Assembly: GCA_014378105.1 (NCBI GenBank) | Contig: JACMOI010000010.1 | Coordinates: 57,584 to 121,583 of the forward strand | Reading direction: 5' to 3' | From: Pseudopedobacter sp. | GTDB lineage: Bacteria; Bacteroidota; Bacteroidia; Sphingobacteriales; Sphingobacteriaceae | Length of the DNA stretch: 64,000 nt | Shown here: positions 53,770 through 62,583 of the stretch, in pieces | How positions within the stretch are numbered: the first letter of the stretch is position 1 | How the letters are laid out: every line of letters begins with the position of its first letter | Position numbers and translations under genes: made by a program | The notes under the pieces: generated by a model | What the model was told of the DNA's origin: nothing | Databases searched by the model: none | What the model saw: the letters and a program-made list of their open reading frames with translations, nothing else

Positions 53770-54262
53770 GATACGAATTAATTGAATTTCACGAATGCTT
53801 ATCTCATGGATATATTAAAATATAATTCGTTTATATTCTAAAGAAGAATTTCCGAAATTAATGATGATACCTAGTTTTAAACCGGAAGCTTTTAGGTATT
53901 GTATAGTTTGTGCTATAAAGAGATTAATGATTTCTTTGCATGATTTTAATTCTATGATAATACTTTCATCAATTACAAAGTCAGCGACAAAATGATGTTT
54001 TAAAGTAACCCCTTCATAAATTACTTCATATTTCTTTTCTTTTTCGAAGGGTATATTTTTATTCTTTAACTCTACTTCTAACGCATCTTGATAAATTACT
54101 TCCTTGTAGCCAGGGCCTAAAGCGCTATGAATTTTCATACATGCACCTACAATTTCATAAGATTCTCTCTTAAATAAGATTTCAGTCATTGTTGAACTAA
54201 AATTAAATATACTTCATGTTTTCCATAAGACAAGAATTCGTATAATTCGAAAAATTCGTGTC
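53770..54262. mobile_element. Candidate GxxExxY cassette bounded by 34-bp imperfect inverted repeats
   Basis: Left 53770-53803 and reverse complement of right 54229-54262 match at 26/34 positions, each built of 9-nt ...CGAATT units. Confidence 0.5.
53815..54189 (-). CDS. GxxExxY family protein (PD-(D/E)XK_3-like)
   Basis: 'ALGPGYKEVIYQDALEVELK' (GxxExxY), 'HHFVADFVIDESIIIELKSCKEI' nuclease-fold motif. Confidence 0.94.
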   Translation of the reverse strand: MTEILFKRESYEIVGACMKIHSALGPGYKEVIYQDALEVELKNKNIPFEKEKKYEVIYEGVTLKHHFVADFVIDESIIIELKSCKEIINLFIAQTIQYLKASGLKLGIIINFGNSSLEYKRIIF

Positions 54263-54263
54263 C

Positions 54264-54716
54264 TTACTCTTTATTCTTAGTGTCTATCACAATCGTAACC
54301 GGCCCATCATTCACTAAACTCACCTTCATATCGGAACCGAATATTCCTGTTTCGATTTTGTTTCCTGTCAGTTTCTCCAATTCTAAAATCAATTTTTCAT
54401 AGAGCGGAATTGCCTTGTCTGGTTTTGCTGCCCTGATAAAAGATGGGCGGTTTCCTTTTTTAGTTTGTGCAAATAAAGTGAATTGGGATATCAATAAGAC
54501 ACGACCATCAATGTCTGCTAATGACTTGTTCATCAAATCATTTTCATCACTAAAAACTCGCATGTTAGCGATTTTCTGCGACAACCAAACCAAATCTTGA
54601 TCCGTATCTTCATCTTCGATACCTAATAAAACTAAAAAGCCTTGATCAATTGAACCTGTTATTTCTCCATTTACTTTACAAGATGCTTCAGAAACTCTTT
54701 GTAATACTGCTCTCAT
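54264..54716 (-). CDS. dtd: D-aminoacyl-tRNA deacylase
   Basis: 'MRAVLQRVSEASCKVNGE', 'LLISQFTLFAQTKKGNRPSFIRAA', 'VSLVNDGPVTI'. Confidence 0.96.
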   Translation of the reverse strand: MRAVLQRVSEASCKVNGEITGSIDQGFLVLLGIEDEDTDQDLVWLSQKIANMRVFSDENDLMNKSLADIDGRVLLISQFTLFAQTKKGNRPSFIRAAKPDKAIPLYEKLILELEKLTGNKIETGIFGSDMKVSLVNDGPVTIVIDTKNKE

Positions 54717-54813
54717 TATAGTTTGTTAAATGGTTGGTTTATTAGTTTGTTAGGATTATAGTGGGATTAAAAATTATATTTATTTTGTCTTTTCTCTTGG
54801 TTCTTGAGTCTTA

Positions 54814-55734
54814 TCATGCCCTTGTATCATTCCCGAAATAAATACTTTGATAGCTATCGTAACGGGTAGGCTCTATTTCTCCTTCTTCTAAGCCTTTCAA
54901 TACCGCACAACCAGGCTCGTTGACGTGAACGCAATTATTAAATCGACATTGATTCATCAAGGCTCTCATCTCCGGAAAAAAATGTCCCAGTTCATGTTTT
55001 TCTATGTCTGCAATACCCATTTCTCGAATCCCAGGAGTATCAATTAATTTTCCGCCAAAAGGCAATTCAAATAATTCAGCAAAAGTAGTGGTGTGTTTTC
55101 CCATATCGCTCCAATTAGAGATTTTGCCGGTTCTTAATTCTTTTCCAGGAATTAATCTGTTGATGAGACTGGATTTTCCTACTCCAGAATGGCCAGAGAA
55201 CAAAGTGGTTTTATCTTTTAATTCCGATTCTAAATCTTCAATGTTAAGACCTTTTATTGCGGAAACAGCATAGCATGGGTAGCCAATACTTTCGTATAAA
55301 TCCATCCAGTTGGCTAAAATCTCCAAACCTTCTTCATTGAATAAATCCAACTTATTGAACACTAAAATAGCGGGAATACCATAAGCTTCTGCGGTAACGA
55401 GAAATCGGTCTATGAAACCCAACGAAGTACGTGGGGAAGCTAAAGTAACCACTAAACAAGCTAAATCTAAATTGGCGCCAATAATTTGAACTTGTTTAGA
55501 AAGGTTGATGGACTTACGGATGATGTAGTTTCTACGATCATGTACTTTAGAAATTACTGCAGTATCTTGGTCGGGTTCTAGTTCAAAATCAACTCGGTCG
55601 CCTACGGCGACAGGGTTTGTACTCACCAGACCTTTCATCCGGAGTTTACCTTTTATTCTGCACTCGTAATATTTTTCGTTGTCGCCTAAAACGGTGTACC
55701 AACTGCCTGTAGATTTTATAACTAGTCCCTGCAT
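54814..55734 (-). CDS. rsgA: Ribosome small subunit-dependent GTPase A
   Basis: 'VFNKLDL', 'TLFSGHSGVGKSSLINRL', 'DTPGIREMGI', zinc 'CRFNNCVHVNEPGCAV'. Confidence 0.96.
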   Translation of the reverse strand: MQGLVIKSTGSWYTVLGDNEKYYECRIKGKLRMKGLVSTNPVAVGDRVDFELEPDQDTAVISKVHDRRNYIIRKSINLSKQVQIIGANLDLACLVVTLASPRTSLGFIDRFLVTAEAYGIPAILVFNKLDLFNEEGLEILANWMDLYESIGYPCYAVSAIKGLNIEDLESELKDKTTLFSGHSGVGKSSLINRLIPGKELRTGKISNWSDMGKHTTTFAELFELPFGGKLIDTPGIREMGIADIEKHELGHFFPEMRALMNQCRFNNCVHVNEPGCAVLKGLEEGEIEPTRYDSYQSIYFGNDTRA

Positions 55735-56032
55735 CTATAATGTAAAGGTAATTATTATGCTGATTTTGTCATTCAGAATTTATTTCGGATTCTATATTTG
55801 CAATTTGGATAAATCTGTTGATAGTTTTGAGTTGCTATGCATGTCTATGGGCTGTTAAAATAAATTCAGTATGACAAACATTAATGAGGAAACTATTAAA
55901 TAGCTCCTTAAATTATAAGCTTGGATTGTTGATGAAAAATAGATGCTATACTTAAATAGAGTCACTTTTGGAATCTTAATCTTAGACAGACAAACTATTA
56001 AGGGTCTCATAACGAGAATAGTTTGCTTTACT

Positions 56033-58348
56033 TTAGGTGTTAATTTCTAAAGGCAACAAAAAATAAAAACTAGAACCTTTGCCAAACTTACTATCTACTC
56101 CTATTAAGCCTTCGTGTTTTTTTATAATTTCTGAGGCAATGAATAAGCCTATTCCAAAACCTGGAAATGTTTTTTCGTTCTTTCCTTCTACCCTATAGAA
56201 TCGCTCAAAAACTTTTTTTCTATCTTCTTCATTTAATCCAATCCCCTTGTCGGTTACTGTAATTTTAACCATGTTATTATCTTCTAATGAAGATTTAACA
56301 TCCACATTTAATGAGTCTGGAGAATATTTAATTGCGTTAGTTAAAAAATTGACCAATACTTGGGTTATGTTCTCTCTATCAGCAAATACCTCGGCATCAG
56401 CTTCAGCACAAAAAATGATTTGATGTTTTGTATTTATATTTTGGATTTCTCCTATAACATCTTCAACCAATTCATTAATTTTAAAAGTGGTTTTCTTTAA
56501 TAGTAAGCTTCCAGATTTTATTTTAGATACATCAAGTAAATCTGTAATCAGAGAAGAAAGTGTCCCAACTTGTTTGTTTAAAATACTTAACGCGTTGGTC
56601 AAAAAAACATCATCACTTTTCTTGTATTTGCTCTGCAATAACTGTACGTAACCTTTAACAGAGGTAATGGGGGTTTTTAACTCATGGCTAGCCATACTTA
56701 TAAAAAAATCCTTTTGGTCATCCATTTCTTTTATATCGTGAATATCTGTACTGGTCCCAATCCACATTTGTATAATGCCGTCTTTATCTTTTTGAGGTTT
56801 TGCTCTGCTCAATTGCCACCTATATTCTCCATCATGTCTTTTAAATCTATGTTCAAAAACAAAATCATGTCCTGTTGTTACCGCGTTTATCCATAATTGA
56901 ATATTTTGTTCTCTATCATCTGGATGTACAATTTGTATCCATTTACCATTACTAATTGTACACTCATCTAATCCCGAATATTTATAAACTGATTTATTAA
57001 AATAACTTAAATTCCCATCTACATCACCGGTCCAAACAAATTGCGGCATTTCATCGGCCAAAAGCCTAAATTTTTCTTCTCTTTCTATAAGATCCTTTTC
57101 GTACTTTTTCTCGTCAGTAATATCCCTGATGGTACCAATCATTTTTGATGGTTTATCTTGATCATAAAATAAAGTTCCATTTACTTGAATCCAATGTATT
57201 GACCCATCTTCCCAAAAAATGCGACTTTCATAATTTAAATAGCCTGTTTTAATTAAATTACTATCGGCTAAATCCCTAATGTTTTTATCATCGGGGTGCA
57301 GCAATAAAAGTATTTTGTTTCTATCTAAGTTATCTTTATTCTCACAACCAAAAATCTGTGCATATCTATCGGTAAAAACTCCATTATTTACTTTAAAATC
57401 GAATTCCCAAATACCCAATTTACTGTCTTCAATAACTAAATTAAGTTTCTCTTCATTTTCTTCAATCTTTTTTCGGGATAAAACTTGTTCTGTTACATTG
57501 GTTGACATTGCAATAATACCTTTTACCGCACCTTTTGCATCTTTAATAGGCTGATAAACAAAATTTAGATAAAAATTCTCCAAGATTCCATTTTTTGATA
57601 AGGAAACAAGTCTTTCACTAGCCTCATACTTTTCTCCTCTGTGGTAAACCTGATTCATTATCTCCTCTAAGCCTTGCCCTTTAGCATCTGGCAAACCTTC
57701 AAAAATTGGTTTACCTAAAACTTGGTCTGCTTCTTTTCCCCAAAGCTCTAACATCAATTGGTTGGCAATTTCAACAATATATTTATCCCCTTTAAAAATG
57801 CACATAGCTATTGGGGCTTGCATAATATTTTCATGATAATGATCAATTGTTTTTTCAAGCTCTTTACGAGCCATCACCTCTTTAGTAGTTTCTAAACAGG
57901 TAGTTAATACGCCTGCAATTGAGTCAGATTCATCATAAATTGGGCTGTAACTAAAAGTCCAATAAATATCTTCTAAACGGTTATTTCTGAAAATAGGAAT
58001 CAGTTGGTCTTCGCTCCAAGTGGCTTCTCCGGTATTAAGAACTTGATCAATTAGTGGTTTTATAATATCCCAAATCTCTGGCCAAGCTTCTTTGCCATTT
58101 AATCCTAAAATATGAGGATGCTTCCCATCGTTACCTAAACTGGGGCGGTAAGCATCATTATAAAAACATAAATGATCTTTTCCCCAAAAGATAAATCCAG
58201 GAAATTTTGAACTTAGTAAGATACTCAGGGTTGTCCTTAAGCTTTGAGGCCAAGTTTCTGGGTTTCCTATGGAAGTTTGAGACCAATCCTTTTCGCGGAT
58301 AAGAGCTCCCATTTCTCCACCTTTAGACAAAAACTTTAATTGATTCAT
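56033..58348 (-). CDS. Multi-PAS hybrid-less sensor histidine kinase
   Basis: Several PAS/PAC repeats, 'ASHELKTPITSVKGYVQLL' H-box, 'GFGIGLFIASEIIKKHEG' ATPase. Confidence 0.95.
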   Translation of the reverse strand: MNQLKFLSKGGEMGALIREKDWSQTSIGNPETWPQSLRTTLSILLSSKFPGFIFWGKDHLCFYNDAYRPSLGNDGKHPHILGLNGKEAWPEIWDIIKPLIDQVLNTGEATWSEDQLIPIFRNNRLEDIYWTFSYSPIYDESDSIAGVLTTCLETTKEVMARKELEKTIDHYHENIMQAPIAMCIFKGDKYIVEIANQLMLELWGKEADQVLGKPIFEGLPDAKGQGLEEIMNQVYHRGEKYEASERLVSLSKNGILENFYLNFVYQPIKDAKGAVKGIIAMSTNVTEQVLSRKKIEENEEKLNLVIEDSKLGIWEFDFKVNNGVFTDRYAQIFGCENKDNLDRNKILLLLHPDDKNIRDLADSNLIKTGYLNYESRIFWEDGSIHWIQVNGTLFYDQDKPSKMIGTIRDITDEKKYEKDLIEREEKFRLLADEMPQFVWTGDVDGNLSYFNKSVYKYSGLDECTISNGKWIQIVHPDDREQNIQLWINAVTTGHDFVFEHRFKRHDGEYRWQLSRAKPQKDKDGIIQMWIGTSTDIHDIKEMDDQKDFFISMASHELKTPITSVKGYVQLLQSKYKKSDDVFLTNALSILNKQVGTLSSLITDLLDVSKIKSGSLLLKKTTFKINELVEDVIGEIQNINTKHQIIFCAEADAEVFADRENITQVLVNFLTNAIKYSPDSLNVDVKSSLEDNNMVKITVTDKGIGLNEEDRKKVFERFYRVEGKNEKTFPGFGIGLFIASEIIKKHEGLIGVDSKFGKGSSFYFLLPLEINT

Positions 58349-58434
58349 AGATGATGAAAATCTAATTTTTTATTATTTTTCATTAGCAATTTATTAATTA
58401 TTTTGATTGTTAAATAATTTTAATTGGGTAAAAA

Positions 58435-58465
58435 TTTGCATTTAAAAATGTAAAGCTTAGTTTTG
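58435..58465 (+). promoter_or_regulatory. Promoter of the thr operon
   Basis: TTTG (58435-58438)-N19-TAGTTTTG (58458-58465), exact fit to Bacteroidota TTTG/TAnnTTTG. Confidence 0.7.
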
Positions 58466-58486
58466 GTGTATTAATTACACAAAGAC

Positions 58487-58546
58487 ATGATTTTTACAAC
58501 AACATATACTACAACAACCACAACGCTGATGCGTAGCGGAAGGTAG
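58487..58546 (+). CDS. Threonine-rich leader peptide MIFTTTYTTTTTTLMRSGR (thrL-like)
   Basis: 19-codon ORF with 9 Thr codons just after the promoter and before a terminator and thrA; not in the supplied ORF track. Confidence 0.85.
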   Translation: MIFTTTYTTTTTTLMRSGR

Positions 58547-58570
58547 TTATGTTTGAAATTCACATATACA

Positions 58571-58603
58571 AGCGCCTTCCGATAAACGGAAGGCGCTTTT
58601 TTT
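58571..58603 (+). terminator. Attenuator terminator of the thr operon
   Basis: Perfect 10-bp stem AGCGCCTTCC-gataaac-GGAAGGCGCT followed by T-run; upstream CGGAAGG (58537-58543) can pair with CCTTCCG (58575-58581). Confidence 0.9.
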
Positions 58604-58618
58604 ATATATAGTAAAAAA

Positions 58619-61075
58619 ATGAAAATCCTAAAATTCGGTGGAACATCCGTAGGTTCCTTAGAAGCATTAAAAGCCTTAATAGGCGTAATTAAAAAAGAGT
58701 TAAACCAGAAAAAGCCGGTTATTGTGGTGGTTTCGGCAATGAGTGGAATAACTAACCAATTGCTGAAAATGGCTGAAAATGCTGTTGAAGGTGTTGATTT
58801 CTCCTCTGATTTAACAGTTTTAGAGAGAAGACATTTTGCTGTAGTGAGGGAGTTGGTTCCGTTGCAACAACAAAATCAAGTCATTACAAAATTGAAGTTA
58901 TACTTTCAGGAGCTGGAAGATATTTTGCAGGGAATCACTGCTTTGCAGGAGTTGAGCGCAAAGACAAAAGATATAGTGTTGAGCTTTGGAGAGAAGAGTT
59001 CGGCATTTATGATCAGTCGGATTTTGAGAACCATACATTTACAAACCGAATTTTTAGATACCACTTCGGTAATTAAAACTGATAGTAGTTTTGGGAATGC
59101 TAAAGTTGATTTTGCCCAGACAAATTTATTGGTGCAAGATTATTTTGCACATAATAGTGAAAATTTAGTGGTAGCTACTGGTTTTATTGCCAGCAATTCC
59201 GAAAATAAAATCACCACTTTAGGGAGAGGTGGAAGTGATTATACTGCGGCTATTTTTGGTGCAGCTTTAAACGTGAGTCAGATTGAAATATGGACTGATG
59301 TAAATGGCATGATGACTGCCGATCCACGTCGAGTGAAAAAAGCCTTTTCTATGGAAGAGCTGTCCTATACCGAAGCAATGGAACTTTCTTTTTTTGGAGC
59401 GAAGGTGATTTATCCACCTACGATGATTCCCGCTTTTTTAAAGAAGATCCCTATTGTCATCAAAAATACTTTTGAGCCTGAATTTGCCGGGACTTTTATT
59501 AAGCATGATTTAAAACCATCAACTACCACCATTAGAGGGATTTCTTCTGTTGACCATATCAGCATCATCAATATTGAGGGTAGTGGAATGGTGGGTAAAG
59601 CAGGGTTTAGCGGACGATTGTTCTCTTTGCTTTCCCAAGAGCAGGTGAACGTGGTTTTAATTACTCAGTCATCATCAGAACATTCCATCACTTTTGCGGT
59701 GAATCCAGATGAAGCTTTAAAAGCTAAGATTTTGATTGAGCAGGAGTTTGAATTGGAATTGCATGCCGGTAAACTGGAGCCGGTTAAGATTGAAACTAAC
59801 CTTTCTATCCTGGCAATTGTAGGCGAAAATATGAAGAAAACTCCGGGAATTTCTGGAAAGCTCTTCAACGCTTTAGGGAGAAATGGGGTGAATGTGGTGG
59901 CTATTGCACAAGGTTCTTCTGAGTATAATATTTCAGTAATTATATACAACGAGGATTTATCAAAAGCTTTAAATGCGATACATGATGCTTTCTTCGCCGA
60001 ATTACAAAAGACATTGAACGTTTTTGTGGTTGGGGTCGGAAATATCGGTACAGAGTTATTATCTCAGATTAAAGGACACAAGGAATTTTTGGCGAAGAAT
60101 AACCTCATCAACATCAAAATATTGGGCTTAACCAATACTAAAAAGATGTTAATAGATGTTAATGGAATAGATTTAGGAAATTGGAAAGAACTATTGAATG
60201 CTTCTGAAGAGGAAGCAAATCTGGAGGAATTCATACAGCAGATGAAAAAATTGAATCTGCCGAATTGTGTGTTTATAGATAATACAGCTAGTCCTTATCC
60301 ATCAAAATTTTATAAGGAAGCTTTCGAAGCAAATATTTCTGTGGTGACTTGTAATAAGATTGCCAATTCAGGAGAATACATTCAGTTTGCTGAACTAAAA
60401 AATACGGCTCAAAAGCATGGTGTTGATTTCTATTATGAAACCAATGTTGGTGCGGGTTTGCCCATCATTAAAACGTTGAATGATTTAATTGTAAGCGGGG
60501 ATAAGATTTCAAAAATTGAAGCCATTCTTTCGGGAACCATTTCTTTCATCTTTAATAATTTTAAAGGAGATGTCAATTTCCATGATGTGGTGAAGTTAGC
60601 CCAAGAAAAAGGATTTACAGAACCTGATCCGAGAGATGATTTAGGAGGTGTAGATTTCATGCGTAAGATGTTGATTTTAGCAAGAAATACCGGTATCGAA
60701 ATGGAAGCTGGTGATGTGAAACTGGGAGAAATTATTCCTGAAAGTTGTGCTAAAGCTCCAAGTGTAGCAGATTTTTATCAGGAGTTGAAAAACTCCAATG
60801 AATATTTTGAGCAAATGAAAAAGGATGCAGAGAAAGCTGGAAAAGTGCTCCGCTACATCGGAAAATTGGAGAATGGAAAAGTAGAAATAAGTATGCAAGC
60901 CGTAGGGGCCAATCATCCTTTTTATGCTTTATCCGGAAGTGATAATATCATTGCTTTCACCACCGATAGGTATAATGAAACCCAAATGGTGGTGAAAGGC
61001 CCGGGAGCAGGAGCAGCAGTAACCGCAGCGGGTGTATTTGCTGATTTAGTAAAAGTAGGAGCAAGTAAAGCTTAA
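58619..61075 (+). CDS. thrA: Bifunctional aspartate kinase / homoserine dehydrogenase I
   Basis: 'MKILKFGGTSVGSLEALK', ACT domains, 'VFVVGVGNIGTELLSQI', 'GLPIIKTLNDLIVSGDKISKIEAILSGTISFIFN'. Confidence 0.97.
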   Translation: MKILKFGGTSVGSLEALKALIGVIKKELNQKKPVIVVVSAMSGITNQLLKMAENAVEGVDFSSDLTVLERRHFAVVRELVPLQQQNQVITKLKLYFQELEDILQGITALQELSAKTKDIVLSFGEKSSAFMISRILRTIHLQTEFLDTTSVIKTDSSFGNAKVDFAQTNLLVQDYFAHNSENLVVATGFIASNSENKITTLGRGGSDYTAAIFGAALNVSQIEIWTDVNGMMTADPRRVKKAFSMEELSYTEAMELSFFGAKVIYPPTMIPAFLKKIPIVIKNTFEPEFAGTFIKHDLKPSTTTIRGISSVDHISIINIEGSGMVGKAGFSGRLFSLLSQEQVNVVLITQSSSEHSITFAVNPDEALKAKILIEQEFELELHAGKLEPVKIETNLSILAIVGENMKKTPGISGKLFNALGRNGVNVVAIAQGSSEYNISVIIYNEDLSKALNAIHDAFFAELQKTLNVFVVGVGNIGTELLSQIKGHKEFLAKNNLINIKILGLTNTKKMLIDVNGIDLGNWKELLNASEEEANLEEFIQQMKKLNLPNCVFIDNTASPYPSKFYKEAFEANISVVTCNKIANSGEYIQFAELKNTAQKHGVDFYYETNVGAGLPIIKTLNDLIVSGDKISKIEAILSGTISFIFNNFKGDVNFHDVVKLAQEKGFTEPDPRDDLGGVDFMRKMLILARNTGIEMEAGDVKLGEIIPESCAKAPSVADFYQELKNSNEYFEQMKKDAEKAGKVLRYIGKLENGKVEISMQAVGANHPFYALSGSDNIIAFTTDRYNETQMVVKGPGAGAAVTAAGVFADLVKVGASKA

Positions 61076-61121
61076 AGTCAAAGGCAGAAAGCTAAAATAA
61101 AGTTTAATAAATTATAAGAGA

Positions 61122-61157
61122 AAGTCTTTCTCCTTAAGAGAAGGATTTAGGATGAGG
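61122..61157. repeat. Short palindromic repeat between thrA and thrB
   Basis: AAGTCTTTCTCCTTAAGAGAAGGATTTAGGATGAGG; stem TCCTT-aagag-AAGGA; layout resembles the aspS insertion. Confidence 0.55.
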
Positions 61158-61161
61158 CTAA

Positions 61162-62088
61162 ATGAAATCAATAAAAGTTTTTGCACCAGCAACAGTCGCC
61201 AATGTAGTTTGTGGCTTCGATATTTTAGGTTTTGCAGTGAATGAACCAGGTGACGAGCTCATCATGGAAATGACAAGCAAACCCGGCGTAAATATCATAT
61301 CTATTGAAGGAGACGAAGGAAAATTACCTTTAGATCCCACAAAAAATACGGTGAGCGCAAGTGTGATCAATCTACTGAAAAAACTAGAAAGAGAAGATGT
61401 TGGCTTAAACATCAAACTGAAAAAGAAGATGCCAATGGGTAGTGGTTTGGGTTCAAGTTCTGCAAGTGCGGTGGCAGGTTTATTTGCCGCCAACGAACTA
61501 TTGGGAAAACCGCTTTCTAAAATGGAGTTGTTGCCTTTCGCAATGGAAGGCGAGGCTTTGGCTTGTGGCCATGGGCATGCGGATAACGTTGCTCCAGCTT
61601 TATTTGGGGGTTTCACCCTGATTAAAAGTTACGAGCCTCTGGAAGTGATTGCACTGCCGGTTCCAAAATTATATTGTGCTTTGCTGTATCCTCATGTAGA
61701 TGTTCCGACTAGAGATGCCCGTCAAATTATCCGTTCTAAAGTGTTATTGAAAGATGCCGTAACACAATGGGGAAATATCGCGGGCTTAATCAGTTCGCTT
61801 TACACTCAGGATTACGAATTATTGGGAAGATGTATGAAGGATGTGATCATTGAACCGATTCGTTCTATCTTGATTCCTGAATTTGATAAAATGAAAGAAA
61901 TGACCATGGGAAATGGTGCTTTAGGTTTCGGAATTTCAGGTTCTGGTCCAACCGTTTTTGCCTTGTTTAAATCTCCTGAAAATGCCCAAAAATCTTTACG
62001 GGAGATGAAGCAGATGCTTGCAAAACTAGGCATAGAAAGCAATATTTATTTATCAGAAATTAACGAAAAAGGACCGATAGTTTTATGA
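61162..62088 (+). CDS. thrB: Homoserine kinase
   Basis: 'MKSIKVFAPATVANVVCGFDILGFAV', 'PMGSGLGSSSASAVAGLFAAN'. Confidence 0.97.
   Translation: MKSIKVFAPATVANVVCGFDILGFAVNEPGDELIMEMTSKPGVNIISIEGDEGKLPLDPTKNTVSASVINLLKKLEREDVGLNIKLKKKMPMGSGLGSSSASAVAGLFAANELLGKPLSKMELLPFAMEGEALACGHGHADNVAPALFGGFTLIKSYEPLEVIALPVPKLYCALLYPHVDVPTRDARQIIRSKVLLKDAVTQWGNIAGLISSLYTQDYELLGRCMKDVIIEPIRSILIPEFDKMKEMTMGNGALGFGISGSGPTVFALFKSPENAQKSLREMKQMLAKLGIESNIYLSEINEKGPIVL
62047..62088. repeat. Direct repeat, upstream copy (functional thrB 3' end)
   Basis: TAT TTA TCA GAA ATT AAC GAA AAA GGA CCG ATA GTT TTA TGA; 36/42 nt identical to 62584-62625. Confidence 0.9.
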
Positions 62089-62103
62089 AATTAAGTTGAT
62101 ATT

Positions 62104-62583
62104 ATGACGTATATAACTAATTATCACCACTTTCAATTAACAGATATGTTTTTAGGATTAAAAAATATTTGTGTTATAAGGTTGAGTGGGGAAATCCATA
62201 AGTATAATATAGTACTTAAAAATCCTTGTGTTCATAAAAACCCTAACTGTCAAAGGTTAAAAAAAAGTTATGTAAAATCTGGAACTATTAAGCCAAATAG
62301 TGGGTCTAATATTATTATTAATTATCCCATTAAACACCTAATTGATAATACTTTTGAAGAAATTGATGATACTGTTTCAGAATTTAGGAACTCGCTATAT
62401 TTTCATGCTGGATTTAACGAATGTCAATTTTGTTCTTTTGTAAATAGTTTGAAATACTTAAATGAAAATGATTATGTGACATCAAAGGAATGGGGAATTC
62501 AGTATAATGAAGATATTGCTTATTTAAAAAAGTATTTTAAAGACAATCCAGATGAATTAGACTCATGGCTCGGTTTAGATTAG
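62104..62583 (+). CDS. Hypothetical Cys-containing protein encoded on an islet between thrB and thrC
   Basis: 159 aa ORF, AT-rich relative to neighbours; 'NPCVHKNPNCQ' and 'NECQFCSF'; no family recognised. Confidence 0.65.
   Translation: MTYITNYHHFQLTDMFLGLKNICVIRLSGEIHKYNIVLKNPCVHKNPNCQRLKKSYVKSGTIKPNSGSNIIINYPIKHLIDNTFEEIDDTVSEFRNSLYFHAGFNECQFCSFVNSLKYLNENDYVTSKEWGIQYNEDIAYLKKYFKDNPDELDSWLGLD

Noticed and set aside
53815-54189. GxxExxY gene as a toxin-antitoxin or restriction system
   Set aside because: Single ORF with no partner gene; only the PD-(D/E)XK-like motif and the inverted-repeat flanks are supported.
54848-54862. GATAGCTATC palindrome-like string resembling the core of the structured repeat
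   Set aside because: It encodes the conserved RsgA C-terminal RYDSYQS region on the minus strand and has no flanking repeat modules; coincidence.
61158-61616. 152-aa ORF antisense to thrB
   Set aside because: Shadow ORF opposite thrB; no independent initiation signal.
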